Assembly: GCA_001282665.1 (NCBI GenBank)
Contig: LN874946.1
Coordinates: 263,449 to 324,234 of the forward strand
Direction: 5' to 3'
Length of the DNA stretch: 60,786 nt
Origin: Clostridiales bacterium mt11
Lineage (GTDB): Bacteria > Bacillota > Clostridia > Tissierellales > Tepidimicrobiaceae
Positions 60,745 through 60,786 of the stretch are shown piece after piece. Every line of letters begins with the position of its first letter. The stretch's first letter is position 1. A program made the position numbers and the translations under genes. Under the pieces are notes generated by a model. The model made no database searches and was not told the DNA's origin. It saw only the letters and a list, made by a program, of their open reading frames with translations.

Positions 60745-60780
60745 AAAAAACGTATCTCTACTATGAGAAACGTTTTTTTT
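60745..60780 (+). terminator. Terminator after ftsZ
   Basis: AAAAAACGT and ACGTTTTTTT with inner TCTC/GAGA pairs form a long stem with one mismatch around a six-base loop, ending in T. It closes the dcw transcript. Confidence 0.88.
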
Positions 60781-60786
60781 ATCATT

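Overview
The window comes from the chromosome of an AT-rich, Gram-positive, endospore-forming anaerobe of the Clostridia/Tissierellia type. This is inferred from the spoVA operon behind a sigma-F gene, yunB, a YhcN/YlaJ-type spore lipoprotein, a Bacillus-like division and cell-wall (dcw) cluster, strong AGGAGG ribosome sites, many GTG/TTG starts and U-rich terminators. The species cannot be named from the sequence alone. No rRNA, tRNA or CRISPR array is seen.

Layout. 1-3.4 kb: the end of sigF, then spoVAA-AB-AC-AD-AE. 3.4-6.4 kb (minus): a class A penicillin-binding protein. 6.5-12.1 kb: yunB, hflX, a Nudix-fold protein with a decayed Nudix box, a YigZ/IMPACT protein, a split TauE/SafE transporter (minus), nadE and yebC. 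12.1-29.6 kb: a 17.4-kb integrated element. 29.7-45 kb: a small gene, a DUF1461 membrane protein, a membrane-anchored Mrr-like protein, aroC-aroB-aroA, pduL, deoC, ychF (minus), pstSCAB behind a Pho box, a spore lipoprotein, yfmF-yfmH and lgt. 45-60.7 kb: the dcw cluster mraZ-rsmH-ftsL-PBP-murE-mraY-murD-ftsW-murG-murA-ftsQ-DUF881-DUF881-sbp-ftsZ.

The standout is the element at 12096-29569. It lies between 63-bp direct repeats (62/63 identical) that duplicate the last 17 codons and stop of yebC, so the host gene stays intact. It carries a tyrosine integrase, an HTH replication-type protein, a divergent repressor switch with palindromic operators, a primase joining an AEP-like domain to a DnaG-type zinc finger, and a candidate iteron origin. 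It also has what looks like a nearly complete head and DNA-packaging set: scaffold, SU10-type major capsid protein, TerS, TerL, SPP1-gp6-type portal, head-tail adaptor and head-closure protein. I see no tail tube, tape measure, baseplate, fibre, holin or endolysin gene. Own capsid, packaging and replication but no tail or lysis is the hallmark of capsid-forming phage-inducible chromosomal islands, which borrow tails from a helper phage. Here the capsid and scaffold genes sit upstream of the replication genes, away from terminase and portal. A 540-residue protein with two ADP-ribosyltransferase-like domains lies between TerL and portal, and a FxLYD-type lipoprotein follows the candidate origin. 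I read it as a divergent capsid-forming satellite; the main alternative is a prophage that has lost its tail and lysis modules.

The host genes form readable groups: spore germinant/DPA transport (spoVA), the last steps of chorismate synthesis with EPSP synthase (aroCBA), phosphate import under a likely PhoP-controlled promoter (pst), and peptidoglycan precursor synthesis plus divisome assembly (dcw), which starts with 10-bp-spaced MraZ-type operator repeats.
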